From CAYWMD01 sp964458575 (GTDB taxonomy: Bacteria; Verrucomicrobiota; Verrucomicrobiia; Limisphaerales; JADLHS01): a stretch of DNA of 64,000 bases. The position numbers were made by a program, and so were the translations under genes. The stretch lies in assembly GCA_964458575.1 (NCBI GenBank), contig CAYWMD010000012.1:57135-121134 (forward strand), in the 5' to 3' direction. Positions 9,659 to 18,219 of this stretch are shown in pieces. Below the pieces are notes generated by a model. It saw nothing but the letters and a program-made list of their open reading frames with translations, was not told the DNA's origin and did no database searches. The stretch's first letter is position 1. Each line of letters begins with the position of its first letter.

Positions 9659-10150
9659 CTACTCCTCGTCGAATTCCGGGTCGGGAATTTCCTCCGCGTC
9701 GGTGACCAGGGGGGCCGGCCGCGGACGGGCGGAACCATCGAAGAAGATGTCGAGCGCAAACCAGACTCCGTACGCGGCGTCCCAGTGGTGGTCGTTGGAA
9801 AACTCGACGAACGGGATGATGTTGCCGATGAGCCACTGTTTGCGGAGCGGATGCCGAAAGGGTGTTTCCACCCGGTATTTGTCCACGATCCCGGTGCTGC
9901 TCTTGTGACCGAAGATCACGCCTTTGAGTCCCAGCCGCGGAGTGCGATTCAACCCGGGTTGCCGGTTGCCGCGCCAGTACCAGTCCAGGTCGGCGCTTTG
10001 CGACCCTTGCACGCCGAACGTGTCTTCCGACCACTTGACGCCGGAAGTGCTGCCCGCAATTAAATAACCGCCGAGCGGATGTTGCAGCCGGAGCGTCGTG
10101 ACCTCACCAAAACCGTCGTCCCCCGCCCAGTACAGCCGTTGATGTGGCAC
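9659..10150 (-). pseudogene. C-terminal part of an outer-membrane-like protein, probably 5'-truncated
   Basis: The 163-residue frame begins at a GTG and is blocked by a TGA at 10196-10198. It starts abruptly with 'RLYWAGDDGFGEVT' and continues 'GVKWSEDTFGVQ', 'YRVETPFRHPLRKQWLIG' and 'PFVEFSND'. This is the order I associate with the C-terminal half of a longer family of uncharacterised outer-membrane proteins. No signal peptide and no N-terminal half are visible upstream in any minus-strand frame before the STAS-like gene. It may therefore be a decayed remnant. It could instead be an intact short gene; no transcript-level evidence is available. Confidence 0.5.
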
Positions 10151-10258
10151 GATTGTCAGGTCTGAAATACGTCCACAAGTGGGAACGGCGGGGAATCATG
10201 TCCACCATGACGATCACCAGTTTGCCAGTGAGCCGGGATAAGCGTGTCGTTGGCGGGA

Positions 10259-10777
10259 TTACCGCGCCAGCGACGCCGGCCGGGCCCTGACGGATCGAAC
10301 CGCTCTTGGATGTGCCGCGGCGACCGCCACGGGCTTCGGCTTCCGAATGGGGATGGTCTTGCCTGCGGGTGGGTGGACGGAGTCCGCCGGGCCTGCGGGT
10401 GGTTGCGAGAGCCAGGCAAGCGCCTTCTCAAATTCATGGAAGGCCTGGACGTTCCAACCGTGCAGCGTGCTCAGAAATGCAAAGAGGCGCGCCCGCTTGA
10501 AAGGATCGGACTGGTAAAGGATCGCCAGGCGCAGTTGACGGGTAAAACCGACCTGATGAAAAGTTTTCACCAGTTCCACGAGGTCGGCCGGACTGAACAC
10601 CGGCTTGGGGCCGGGATGCAATGCCCGCAGATCCATCAAGGCTTGATGGATGCCGCGTTTGCGGCACGCGCGGGCCAGTTGCGCCAACGCCGCCTTGCTG
10701 GCGGCGAGATCGAAGTGGCCGTGCGCGCCGAGCCGGACGAATTCACTCGCACGAATGATTTGCAGTTCCAAGGGCAT
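10259..10777 (-). CDS. STAS/SpoIIAA-like small protein
   Basis: The 172-residue protein starts at an ATG. Residues 1-125 alternate strands and helices: 'LELQIIRASEFVRLGAHGHFD', 'ALMDLRALHPG', 'LRLAILYQSDPFKRARLFAF' and 'FHEFEKALAWL'. This is the pattern of STAS or SpoIIAA-like folds common in Verrucomicrobiota. The remaining about 45 residues are a basic Pro/Ala/Arg-rich tail without predicted structure. No phosphorylatable Ser in a classic anti-anti-sigma motif was found, so a regulatory role is only a guess. Confidence 0.55.
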   Translation of the reverse strand: MPLELQIIRASEFVRLGAHGHFDLAASKAALAQLARACRKRGIHQALMDLRALHPGPKPVFSPADLVELVKTFHQVGFTRQLRLAILYQSDPFKRARLFAFLSTLHGWNVQAFHEFEKALAWLSQPPAGPADSVHPPAGKTIPIRKPKPVAVAAAHPRAVRSVRARPASLAR

Positions 10778-10844
10778 GATCGGGATTGGAATTTTGGCGA
10801 CGCCGGCCGGGAGTGGCGCCAGCCAGGCGCCGCGCGGTCAACGG

Positions 10845-11246
10845 CTACTGGTATTTGATGGCGACGCCGACGATGACCCGCCCCTCGACGCGCTGGATGG
10901 AGCGGTCCCACAAGGGTCCCATCACATAGGCGCCCGTGACCTGCGTGCTGTCCTGGACAATCACGACCGCGTCGGCGCCCAGTTTGGCCGCTTCCTTCCG
11001 CAGGGACGCTTCGATTTGGGCTGCGCCCACGCTGTCACTCGACGGCTCGGCCTGCACCTGGCCCAACTGCACGTGCGGCCGCGCCGGCTCGGTGCGCAGG
11101 ATTTCGATGTTCGCCGGGTTGGACGGCGGATAGGTCGGCCCGCCGAGAAACTGTCGCGAGGTGGTGGAGACGGTGTTGCAGCCGGTCACCAGGAACAGGC
11201 CGGCGGCGATCGTCAGGGCGGTGAAGCAAGGGATGGTCGTTTTCAT
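10845..11246 (-). CDS. Small lipoprotein
   Basis: The frame opens upstream, but the ATG at 11244-11246 gives a proper signal peptide and lipobox (FLVTGC, Cys about residue 22), so a 133-residue product is chosen. After the Cys come 'TYPPSNPANIEILRTEPARP', a helix 'IEASLRKEAAKLGADAVVIV' and a final beta strand 'VIVGVAIKY'. The pattern of a conserved 'Kxa.lGADavvi' helix-strand is typical of small envelope lipoproteins of unknown function. It lies between the STAS-like gene and the sulfatase gene. Confidence 0.7.
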   Translation of the reverse strand: MKTTIPCFTALTIAAGLFLVTGCNTVSTTSRQFLGGPTYPPSNPANIEILRTEPARPHVQLGQVQAEPSSDSVGAAQIEASLRKEAAKLGADAVVIVQDSTQVTGAYVMGPLWDRSIQRVEGRVIVGVAIKYQ

Positions 11247-11344
11247 AGGCGTATTGCGACAAGGACTGCCAAAAGTCTGAGCGTTTTTAGGTCGGCGCGG
11301 GTAGTTTTGCAAGCAGAACTTGGCCCGCGCAGAATCCGCGGTAC

Positions 11345-11364
11345 GGCCTCGGCAAAGCGAGGCC
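11345..11364. repeat. Short palindrome downstream of sulfatase gene
   Basis: A perfect 7-bp stem (GGCCTCG / CGAGGCC) with a 6-base loop lies 25 bp past the stop of the sulfatase gene. There is no T-run, so it is a hairpin of REP type or a factor-dependent terminator rather than a classical intrinsic terminator. Confidence 0.45.
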
Positions 11365-11388
11365 CCGCTCATGGACAATTCCGGAAAC

Positions 11389-12855
11389 TCAAGGATGAGC
11401 GTCGTTGTCACCAAACCCTTCGTCGGTGATCGAATGCGCGCCCTGGATCAGGGCCTGCGGCTGGCCTTTTTCGGCACCGATGATGGGCTTGCCGTGGGCC
11501 AAACCAACACCGGCGAGGTACTCCAGTGCGAGCGGTTTGGCGGATTCCTTGCCCAGCGCGTTGAGGCGGTCCTGCATCGCAGCAACTTTGTCGGGATGTG
11601 CGGTGGCGACGTTCTTTTCCTCATAAGGATCTTCGGCGAGGTTGTAGAGGTCAACGCTCGTGGGAATCAGCGTACGCCAGATGATCTTCCAATCGCCCTG
11701 CCGCACCGCGCCGCGGAACGGCTCGACGTTGTAAACGATTTCGGTGCGCGGCGAGGGTTTGTTTTCCGCGATCACATCCCAGACGTTCAGGCCATCGAGC
11801 GGTTTGCACCGGGCGGTGGACGCGCCGGCCAGCGCGGCGATTGTGGGATAAAGGTCCACGGCGTGAATCATTCCGTCCACGACACCGGGCTTGATGTGGC
11901 CGGGCCAGTTGGCACAGGCGGCGACGCGACAGCCGCCTTCAAAGAGCTCGCCTTTGCCGCCACGCCAGGGGCCGTTGTCCGCAGGCAGCTTGATTTTCGA
12001 AACGTCCGCCATTTGACCGGCAAACATGGGGTTACGGTTGCCGCCGTTGTCGCTGTTAAAGATGATGAGCGTATTTTGGCGCAATCCCGTTTTGTCGAGC
12101 GCGGCGACGACTTTGCCGATGTTCTCGTCGAGGCAATCCACCATCGCAGCGTAAATGCGGCGCGTCGGCTCTTCGATATTCTTGTAACGGTCAATGTATT
12201 CTGGTGGTGCTTGATACGGCGTGTGCGGGGCGTTGAAGGTGAGGTAAAGGTAGAACGGTTTGGCGGGACTCTGCGCGTTGATATATTTCACCGCGTCGTC
12301 GCCCAGCAGCGTGGTAGTGTAGCCTTTTTCGTGGACGGGCTTGTTGTTGCGGAACCAATCCAGCACGCCAAAGTCGCCGTGCTTGAAATAGTCCAACTCA
12401 CCAATCGTCGCGCCGTAGGCGTAATCGAAGCCGCGCTGCTTGGGCCAATGCGCCAGATGCGCGTGGCCGAGATGCCATTTGCCGATGATGGCGGTGTTGT
12501 AGCCGGCATCCTTAAGGCACTGGGGCATGAGGTATTCACTGGTGTCGAGGCCGTATGCGGCGGTGCCGGGGATGACCATCGTTTGCAGGCCGTAGCGGAA
12601 GGGATAACGGCCGGTCATCAACGCCGCGCGCGTGGGCGTGCACATCGGCTGGACGTAGAACTGTGCGAACTTCACGCCGCCTTTGGCCAGCGCATCCAGG
12701 TTCGGCGTCTTGATGTCCGTGCAGCCGTTGAAGCCGACGTCCTTCCAACCCATATCGTCGACGACGATGTGGACGATGTTGGGCTTCGCGCTCGCCGCGA
12801 ACGCGGACAGGCCGGTGATCAGTAAAGTGGCGAAAATGAGCAAAGTCTTTTTCAT
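11389..12855 (-). CDS. Secreted formylglycine-dependent sulfatase
   Basis: The 488-residue protein carries a signal peptide (cleavage near 'FAASA-KPN'). The first mature strand 'PNIVHIVVDDMGW' supplies the Asp pair for Ca2+ binding. 'CTPTRAALMTGR' (residues 72-83) is the S1 sulfatase signature C-x-P-x-R, whose Cys72 is converted to formylglycine. 'GKWHLGH' and 'NSDNGG' are further active-site motifs. It hydrolyses sulfate esters outside the cytoplasm, probably on sulfated polysaccharide, although the substrate cannot be read from sequence. A formylglycine-generating enzyme must be encoded elsewhere. It lies 18 bp downstream of a porin-like gene, and the two may form a pair. Confidence 0.92.
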   Translation of the reverse strand: MKKTLLIFATLLITGLSAFAASAKPNIVHIVVDDMGWKDVGFNGCTDIKTPNLDALAKGGVKFAQFYVQPMCTPTRAALMTGRYPFRYGLQTMVIPGTAAYGLDTSEYLMPQCLKDAGYNTAIIGKWHLGHAHLAHWPKQRGFDYAYGATIGELDYFKHGDFGVLDWFRNNKPVHEKGYTTTLLGDDAVKYINAQSPAKPFYLYLTFNAPHTPYQAPPEYIDRYKNIEEPTRRIYAAMVDCLDENIGKVVAALDKTGLRQNTLIIFNSDNGGNRNPMFAGQMADVSKIKLPADNGPWRGGKGELFEGGCRVAACANWPGHIKPGVVDGMIHAVDLYPTIAALAGASTARCKPLDGLNVWDVIAENKPSPRTEIVYNVEPFRGAVRQGDWKIIWRTLIPTSVDLYNLAEDPYEEKNVATAHPDKVAAMQDRLNALGKESAKPLALEYLAGVGLAHGKPIIGAEKGQPQALIQGAHSITDEGFGDNDAHP

Positions 12856-12873
12856 GAAGGTGAGGGGATGGAG

Positions 12874-13899
12874 TTAAAATTTCTTTGCGATGCTGATGCC
12901 GTACGACTGCCCTTGGAAACGGTCTTCCGCGGCGTATTCGTAGAAGGCGTGGAAGTTCAGCACCAGACTCCAGGGAACGTAGGTGAGGCCGATCTGACCG
13001 CCGGCGGCATGGACCTGGTCCTTGTTGCTGTTCGCGTCGCTGCCGGAATCCTCGGTCGTCTGCCAACTGTCATAACCCGCCGGGCCGACTTCGAGCAGCA
13101 ATGATTTGTCCTTTTTGAGCGGCAGATACTGGCTGATGCCCCAGTTGAGCGTGAGCGTGTCGCCGGGCGTGAGGTCGAAGTCCTCCTTCTCCGAATTGAT
13201 TTCGTAGGTCAATGCAGCAGTCACGGCGGTGGCCTTGTTCTCCATGGGGTACCACGCGGCGGCGCCCTGGAACTGCTGCGTCCAGAATCCGTAACCGATG
13301 TTGTCGGACGATTCGACTCGGACGGTGCCGCCCCCGGGGAGTGTCACCAGGTCGGTATTGTATTTACCCACCGGAGCGTAGAAACCGCAGGAGATGTTGA
13401 AGTCCCAATGTTTGAGCGACCAGTCGAGCCAGACGGGTTGCACGAGCATATCGCCCACGCCCCAGGTCGAGCCGCTGCTGCCCAGCCCCGCGCCGCCGGA
13501 ACGCGAGAGCGCAGCCTCGGGACTGGCGTTGGCGAACGTCGGTGCGACCAGGATGCCGTAGCGGGCGCCCAACGGCTTCCAATCCGGCACCCAGATGAAC
13601 GTGGGTGAAATGACGTAGATGTCCACGTTCACATCGAGGTCAAGGGATGTGGGCGGACCGCCGCCGGGCGGAACGACGGTGACGTTGTCAATTTCGTTTC
13701 CGTTTTTACCGTTTAGCCGGTCGGTCGTGTAGTAGTAGTTGTACACCGCGCCATAGAAGCCCGGCTCGGCCGGGACAAAAAAATCACGGATGTTCAGAAC
13801 GCCACCGTTGTAGTGGCTGATTTCCCCGGCTGAAACCAGCGGGCAAACAGCAAAAGACAAAATGGCAATGTGCAGCCAACGGGCGATACGTCGTTTCAT
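12874..13899 (-). CDS. SphA/phenol-degradation-type outer-membrane transporter
   Basis: The 341-residue protein starts at an ATG and has a signal peptide (cleavage near VSA-GEI). 'HYNGGVLNIRDFFVPAEPGF' at the N-terminus and 'FYAPVGKYNTD', 'NIGYGFWTQQFQGAAAWYP' and 'GPAGYDSWQTTEDSG' later match the MetA-pathway/SphA family of 14-strand porin-like channels. It ends with Phe, as outer-membrane barrels usually do. Its close position upstream of the sulfatase gene suggests substrate uptake or simple co-transcription. The ligand is unknown. Confidence 0.82.
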   Translation of the reverse strand: MKRRIARWLHIAILSFAVCPLVSAGEISHYNGGVLNIRDFFVPAEPGFYGAVYNYYYTTDRLNGKNGNEIDNVTVVPPGGGPPTSLDLDVNVDIYVISPTFIWVPDWKPLGARYGILVAPTFANASPEAALSRSGGAGLGSSGSTWGVGDMLVQPVWLDWSLKHWDFNISCGFYAPVGKYNTDLVTLPGGGTVRVESSDNIGYGFWTQQFQGAAAWYPMENKATAVTAALTYEINSEKEDFDLTPGDTLTLNWGISQYLPLKKDKSLLLEVGPAGYDSWQTTEDSGSDANSNKDQVHAAGGQIGLTYVPWSLVLNFHAFYEYAAEDRFQGQSYGISIAKKF

Positions 13900-14143
13900 A
13901 TTGTGGTAATAGCGATGACAATAAAAGCATTTGGCCTCGCCCGTGTAAAGGCTCTTCGCCCGGGAGTGACGGGAATGAATTTCAGCGGCGGTGTGGGCCG
14001 GCCTTTCCGGCAGGTCGGAATAACAAAGGGAGTCTATTTCACCCGCTCAGGCTCGTTGATGGTTCTGGGGGGTGCGGCAACGGAACGCAACCGAAGCGCG
14101 GAGGACGAGGGGACAATCGGGCGTGGAACCGAACGGTCAGCGG

Positions 14144-15094
14144 TCAGGCGCGACGTCGCCGCAGCATGGCCATTACTCCGCCCAGCAGCAGCAAAGAAAA
14201 AGCCGACGGTTCGGGGATGGGCAAGGTTTCCATCGTTCCTTTGAACCCTTGTGCAATGGTGGCTTGCGTGTAGGCGCTGCTGTAACGCGCCACGACCTCA
14301 AAGTCATAACTCGTGCCGGGCGCCAGACCGGTGACCACTCTGTTGCCCCAGTCCAGATCCCCCAGCCAAACCGGATTGCTCCCCACCGTTCCATCGCTCT
14401 GAACCCAGTCGGAACCGACGCTGACGGCATATTCGGCAAGGGAATTACCCGAGTTGCCGCCCGGATTGACATCAATCGTGAGGGTGGTCGTGGTGGGATC
14501 AGACACCGTCGGGGCCGGCGGGACGTACGCCTGGTGAATGACAAGGTCATCCCAGATGGTGTCGAAAGTAACAGCGGCCCCGCTGCCGAACCGGTTGACA
14601 AAAGCGAAGGTGACCGTAGTGCCGGTGGCATTGCCGCCAGGAAGCGACGTGAACTGGTACCACGTGTTCGCGGATTGAGCCGCAGTCGCCCAAACCGTGA
14701 GGTTCCCGAGGCCGCTGGGGACTACGCCATCCCAAGACACTCGCACCGTGTCAACCACGGAACTGGAATCGTGCAGGCAATAGACCCAGGCATCGGCCAG
14801 CGTAAACGCATCACCGACATTGGCGGTTACGGACTGATACAGCGCGCCCCAGTTGCCGGTATTGCTGCTGGAAGTCCGGTTCAGCCTCTGGGCACTGCTT
14901 CCGCTATGTACGATCGAGGTTTCGTGGGCAAATGACCATCCGCCGCCCGCATTGTTGGCGCTCCAAGATGGCGCGACACTGCCGCTGGGCCACGTCTCGA
15001 AATCGCCGTTGAGAAGGGCATTGGCGTCTGCCGAGGACGAGCCAACGAGGCTGGCCGCCGACAGCAAAGCGAACAGGGGAATTCTGGTTTTCAT
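14144..15094 (-). CDS. PEP-CTERM sorting-domain protein
   Basis: I chose the ATG at 15092-15094, where a signal peptide begins; the frame upstream is not protein-like. The 316-residue product has an N-terminal carbohydrate-binding-like region ('NALLNGDFETWPSGSVAPSW'). A fibronectin III-like segment follows ('VSDPTTTTLTIDVNP' through 'VVTGLAPGTSYDFEVVARYS'). The tail is 'PEPSAFSLLLLGGVMAMLRR' plus further Arg residues. PEP, a membrane helix and a basic end define the PEP-CTERM signal, processed by an exosortase during export. The protein is therefore probably a surface or matrix protein. Confidence 0.88.
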   Translation of the reverse strand: MKTRIPLFALLSAASLVGSSSADANALLNGDFETWPSGSVAPSWSANNAGGGWSFAHETSIVHSGSSAQRLNRTSSSNTGNWGALYQSVTANVGDAFTLADAWVYCLHDSSSVVDTVRVSWDGVVPSGLGNLTVWATAAQSANTWYQFTSLPGGNATGTTVTFAFVNRFGSGAAVTFDTIWDDLVIHQAYVPPAPTVSDPTTTTLTIDVNPGGNSGNSLAEYAVSVGSDWVQSDGTVGSNPVWLGDLDWGNRVVTGLAPGTSYDFEVVARYSSAYTQATIAQGFKGTMETLPIPEPSAFSLLLLGGVMAMLRRRRA

Positions 15095-15378
15095 GGTTCT
15101 GCTCTTGAAAAAGTTTTGGAACTTTCCCGATTCCATACCTTCATCAGCCATTTTTCGGGAAGAAAAGCAAGCAGAATTTTTCGCCCAACAAATTTGGTCG
15201 CCACTGGAACGGACTTTGACAGGACGAAAACCGTTTCCCTTCATGGGGGAGCGAATGGAGATCGGTTCACAGCTACCAGGCCTGGGTCCGTTGGGCACGA
15301 CTTTACCCCATCCACTGAGAAAGCACCGGCGTGGGAAGCGTTCCGTTTTCTGTTCGTAAGCCGGTTCGGACAAACGTC

Positions 15379-16209
15379 CTAGCCGGCAACGCAGTTCGCC
15401 ACGGGAGCGCACAGCAGGCAAAACGGCGTCACGTCGGTCAGGGCGCGGCGCGCCAACCGCACCACGTGCGCAAGCAATCCCGCACAGAGTACCAGACCCG
15501 CGATTGTCAAAACCGTGTGCAGGGGACTGTGTTCGCCGACCTGGCCGGCCACCCCGGCCACATGCTTCGCTGCGTACCCAAAATAAACCTCAACGAACAG
15601 CGCCGGGATGAGCCCCAATGCGGCGACCATGAAAGTGCCGAATCGTGTCGGGCCCGCCCCGAGCACGTAACTGACCGTCACCGGATGGACCGGCGTGAGG
15701 CGCAGCAGGAATTGCAGGCGCAAGCCCTCGCGCGCCACGGCGCGCTCAATGGCGGCGAATTTCGGCCGCTGCTCCAGCCAGCGACGAACGCGCGCCCGCA
15801 GCAAGTGGCGCGAGATGGCAAAATCCAGACCGGCCGTTAACAGACTGCCTACCACGACAAGAATCGTTCCCCACACCAGTCCGAACAGCACGCCGGCCGC
15901 CACGGCAAAAATCGTGTCCGGCACGAACAGCGAGGTGCAAACGACCAGGGCGAGCACGAAAACGACGAAGCCCGTGATCCCATGCGATTGCACCCAACGT
16001 TCGAACGCCGGCAGATGATGCCCAAAGTATTGACCCAAGCCAACCGCCGCCAGGAGCAGTCCCCCGCCGATGACGAACCGCAGCCAGGGTTGGCGCCGCT
16101 CACCGCGGACGGTTGCGCGCCACCCGGACGGCTGATCCCGGAGCAGCGATGGTTCGTTGGAATTGTGGTCTCTGCTCTGAATAACGGGAGTGCGTTGCTG
16201 GTTCAGCAC
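15379..16209 (-). CDS. TVP38/TMEM64-family (VTT domain) membrane protein
   Basis: The frame extends to a TTG at 16344; I favour the GTG at 16209 (276 residues) because the upstream part is not protein-like, but this is uncertain. After about 45 polar residues there are five or six membrane helices. The VTT/SNARE_assoc core is visible as 'SLFVPDTIFAVAAGVLFG', 'WGTILVVVGSLLTAGLDF', the Arg-rich reentrant part 'ISRHLLRARVRRWL' and 'LLRLTPVHPVTVSYVLG'. DedA/TVP38 proteins act in the cytoplasmic membrane, some as lipid scramblases; the role here is not known. It ends in a Cys-containing tail ('CLLCAPVANCVAG'). Confidence 0.82.
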   Translation of the reverse strand: MLNQQRTPVIQSRDHNSNEPSLLRDQPSGWRATVRGERRQPWLRFVIGGGLLLAAVGLGQYFGHHLPAFERWVQSHGITGFVVFVLALVVCTSLFVPDTIFAVAAGVLFGLVWGTILVVVGSLLTAGLDFAISRHLLRARVRRWLEQRPKFAAIERAVAREGLRLQFLLRLTPVHPVTVSYVLGAGPTRFGTFMVAALGLIPALFVEVYFGYAAKHVAGVAGQVGEHSPLHTVLTIAGLVLCAGLLAHVVRLARRALTDVTPFCLLCAPVANCVAG

Positions 16210-16383
16210 GTTTATCTGCTGTGAATGTGAATTCCCCGGCTCAACAAAACAAGTGTTTAAGCGCGGGTAACCGTGCCCGATCTGATGGAACTCCGCCGCA
16301 TTCCCGCGTCGAGCCCCGTTCCACTCAAAGGCCCCCGTCTGCAAAGCGGCAAACGATTCAATTCGCCGGTCCGGTCCGGTGCG

Positions 16384-17268
16384 TCACTTTTTTGGAAAGA
16401 GGAACGTGATGGCGAAGCGCAAGCCCCAGTCGGGCCCGCCGTTGGGCGCTTCAGCGTAGTAACGATAGCCCGCCTGAAACGCAATCGGCTGACCGCCGAT
16501 CTTCAAGAGTTGTTGGACCATGAAATTCAGCGGCACGGTCCATTGCTCCTGGTCCCATTCATAGGTGGACTCGGTGTTCACCGTGAACGTCATGAACTTT
16601 TTCGTTGTGAAACCCACGAATGGCTGGAGGAACGTGTTGTTGACGTTCGCCGTGTTGCCTTGGCCGGCATACGACCAGACGTGGTTGACCAGCGCACCGT
16701 AGGTCCAGCCGTGCTCCTGCCGGAGCGCCACCGCCGTCGGTCCGGCGCCCAGCTTGCCATTGCCGAGCGCGTCGTCCGTGGAGGTCGGCCATTGGAAGAC
16801 GGGTCCCGCGCCGAGAATCCAGCCGCCCACCGGCGCTTTCGGTGACAGGAAAAAGCTTTGCAGCGTGTCGCCCAGGCCGAACTTGTCGCCGAAACCCTTC
16901 ACGGGTTCTTCCGCATAAATCACCGGCAGGATGGTGCGCGTGATCACGTTCCAATCCTCCGCCAGCGAGAAGGGAATCACCGGTTGAAGGTTCGCGGTGT
17001 AACGCATTGCGTTCTCCGGGCCGATGTTGAAATCCCAGTTGTTCTGGATGGGCACGCTGACGAGATCGGCGACGGGGTTCTGGAGTTTCTTTGCGAGTTC
17101 GGCCTGCTGGGCGTTCGCGTCGGCGGGGCCACCGCCGGCAGTATCATTTTCGGCGAGCCCGAGCGGCCGGTGGAAACTCACCGGGCCCGAAGATTGCGCC
17201 CACGCCGTTGTTGCCGTTCCGCCGCACACTGTGAGACCCAACGCCAATACAAGAAATGTCGTCTTCAT
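16384..17268 (-). CDS. Porin-like outer-membrane protein ('neuromedin U'-annotated family)
   Basis: The 294-residue protein starts at the ATG at 17266-17268 and has a signal peptide (TAWAQ). After a short helix 'NAQQAELAKKLQNPVADLVS' comes 'VPIQNNWDFNIGP'. Repeated beta strands follow ('FGLGDTLQSFFLSPK', 'GWTYGALVNHVWSYAG', 'PFVGFTTKKFMTFTVNTEST'). This is the pattern of a widespread bacterial family often mislabelled neuromedin U, which is a predicted beta barrel. It is divergent from hoxE; no functional link is implied. Confidence 0.75.
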   Translation of the reverse strand: MKTTFLVLALGLTVCGGTATTAWAQSSGPVSFHRPLGLAENDTAGGGPADANAQQAELAKKLQNPVADLVSVPIQNNWDFNIGPENAMRYTANLQPVIPFSLAEDWNVITRTILPVIYAEEPVKGFGDKFGLGDTLQSFFLSPKAPVGGWILGAGPVFQWPTSTDDALGNGKLGAGPTAVALRQEHGWTYGALVNHVWSYAGQGNTANVNNTFLQPFVGFTTKKFMTFTVNTESTYEWDQEQWTVPLNFMVQQLLKIGGQPIAFQAGYRYYAEAPNGGPDWGLRFAITFLFPKK

Positions 17269-17277
17269 AATCTGCAA

Positions 17278-17691
17278 TTTCCCAGCCGATTGTGTTCTGT
17301 GACCCCGCCATCAATACCCGATGGCCGCGAGCACGTTGTGTTCGTGCCGTATTCATTTTCAGTTCGCCCCGGAAAAGACAACAGCAAAATGCCGCGCCCG
17401 GGCGGGTCGTGGCTTCAATCCGGAAATGATTCCCGGCGAAGGCCCTCCCGGTGCGGGAAACCGTGCTGCGAAGGAGTGGCGATCCTGCGGCCCGAAGCGC
17501 GCGCTGAATCGTCTGCGCGCCCGGGTCCGGAAGGATTCGGGATTTCGATTTCCGGGGCTTTCAAAAGACGGCAAGCAATTGCCAAATTTCGCAGGGACGC
17601 CCGGTTTTCACGGACGCAAATTGCTGTGTGACGATGCGGCCGAAAAGTCCGCGGTCTGCGCGACGCGGTGTGGTTGCGCCAACAGACGAAT
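17278..17691. other. Intergenic region between divergent genes, upstream of hox1
   Basis: This 414-bp stretch separates the minus-strand porin-like gene from hoxE. It must contain the promoter(s) for the first hydrogenase operon. I found no convincing -35/-10 pair, -24/-12 sigma-54 site or FNR-type inverted repeat by eye. Short open frames here are not protein-like. Confidence 0.4.
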
Positions 17692-18219
17692 ATGAATGCG
17701 ACGGTTGCCAGTCCCCAGAAGAAGCGCTTGCAGTCCGTGCTCGATCACGCGAGCGGGGACAAGCGCTTCAAGATCCTTGAGACGCACATGAAGCGTCATC
17801 AGTTCCGGCACGATGCGCTGATCGAGGTGCTGCACAAGGCGCAGGAGTTGTTCGGCTACCTCGAAGACGACCTGCTGCTGTTTGTTTCGTACAAGCTAAA
17901 ACTGCCGCCCAGCCGCGTGTACGGCGTGGCGACCTTCTACCATTTCTTCACGCTCAAGCCCAAGGGCGAGCACACCTGCGTCGTGTGCATGGGCACGGCT
18001 TGTTACGTGAAAGGCGCGGACAAGGTCATCGCCGCCGTTCAAACGCACGCGAAGATCAAGCCGGGCGAAACCACGCCGGACAACAAGGTTTCGTTGCTCA
18101 CGGCACGTTGCATCGGCGCGTGCGGCATTGCGCCGGCGGTCGTTTATGACGGCACGGTCACGCCGCGCGCCACGCCGGAATCAGCGGTCGAACAAATCAA
18201 AAAGTGGGTGGCAAAATGA
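17692..18219 (+). CDS. hoxE: NAD-linked [NiFe]-hydrogenase subunit HoxE (NuoE-like)
   Basis: I chose the ATG at 17692 (MNATVASPQ), giving 175 residues. The N-terminal helical bundle 'EVLHKAQELFGYLEDDLL' and 'PPSRVYGVATFYHFF' are NuoE signatures. The thioredoxin-like half holds a [2Fe-2S] site with C-x4-C ('CMGTAC') and C-x3-C ('CIGAC'). HoxE is the small electron-transfer subunit of the diaphorase half of bidirectional hydrogenases. Its stop overlaps the hoxF start (ATGA), so expression is coupled. Confidence 0.93.
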   Translation: MNATVASPQKKRLQSVLDHASGDKRFKILETHMKRHQFRHDALIEVLHKAQELFGYLEDDLLLFVSYKLKLPPSRVYGVATFYHFFTLKPKGEHTCVVCMGTACYVKGADKVIAAVQTHAKIKPGETTPDNKVSLLTARCIGACGIAPAVVYDGTVTPRATPESAVEQIKKWVAK

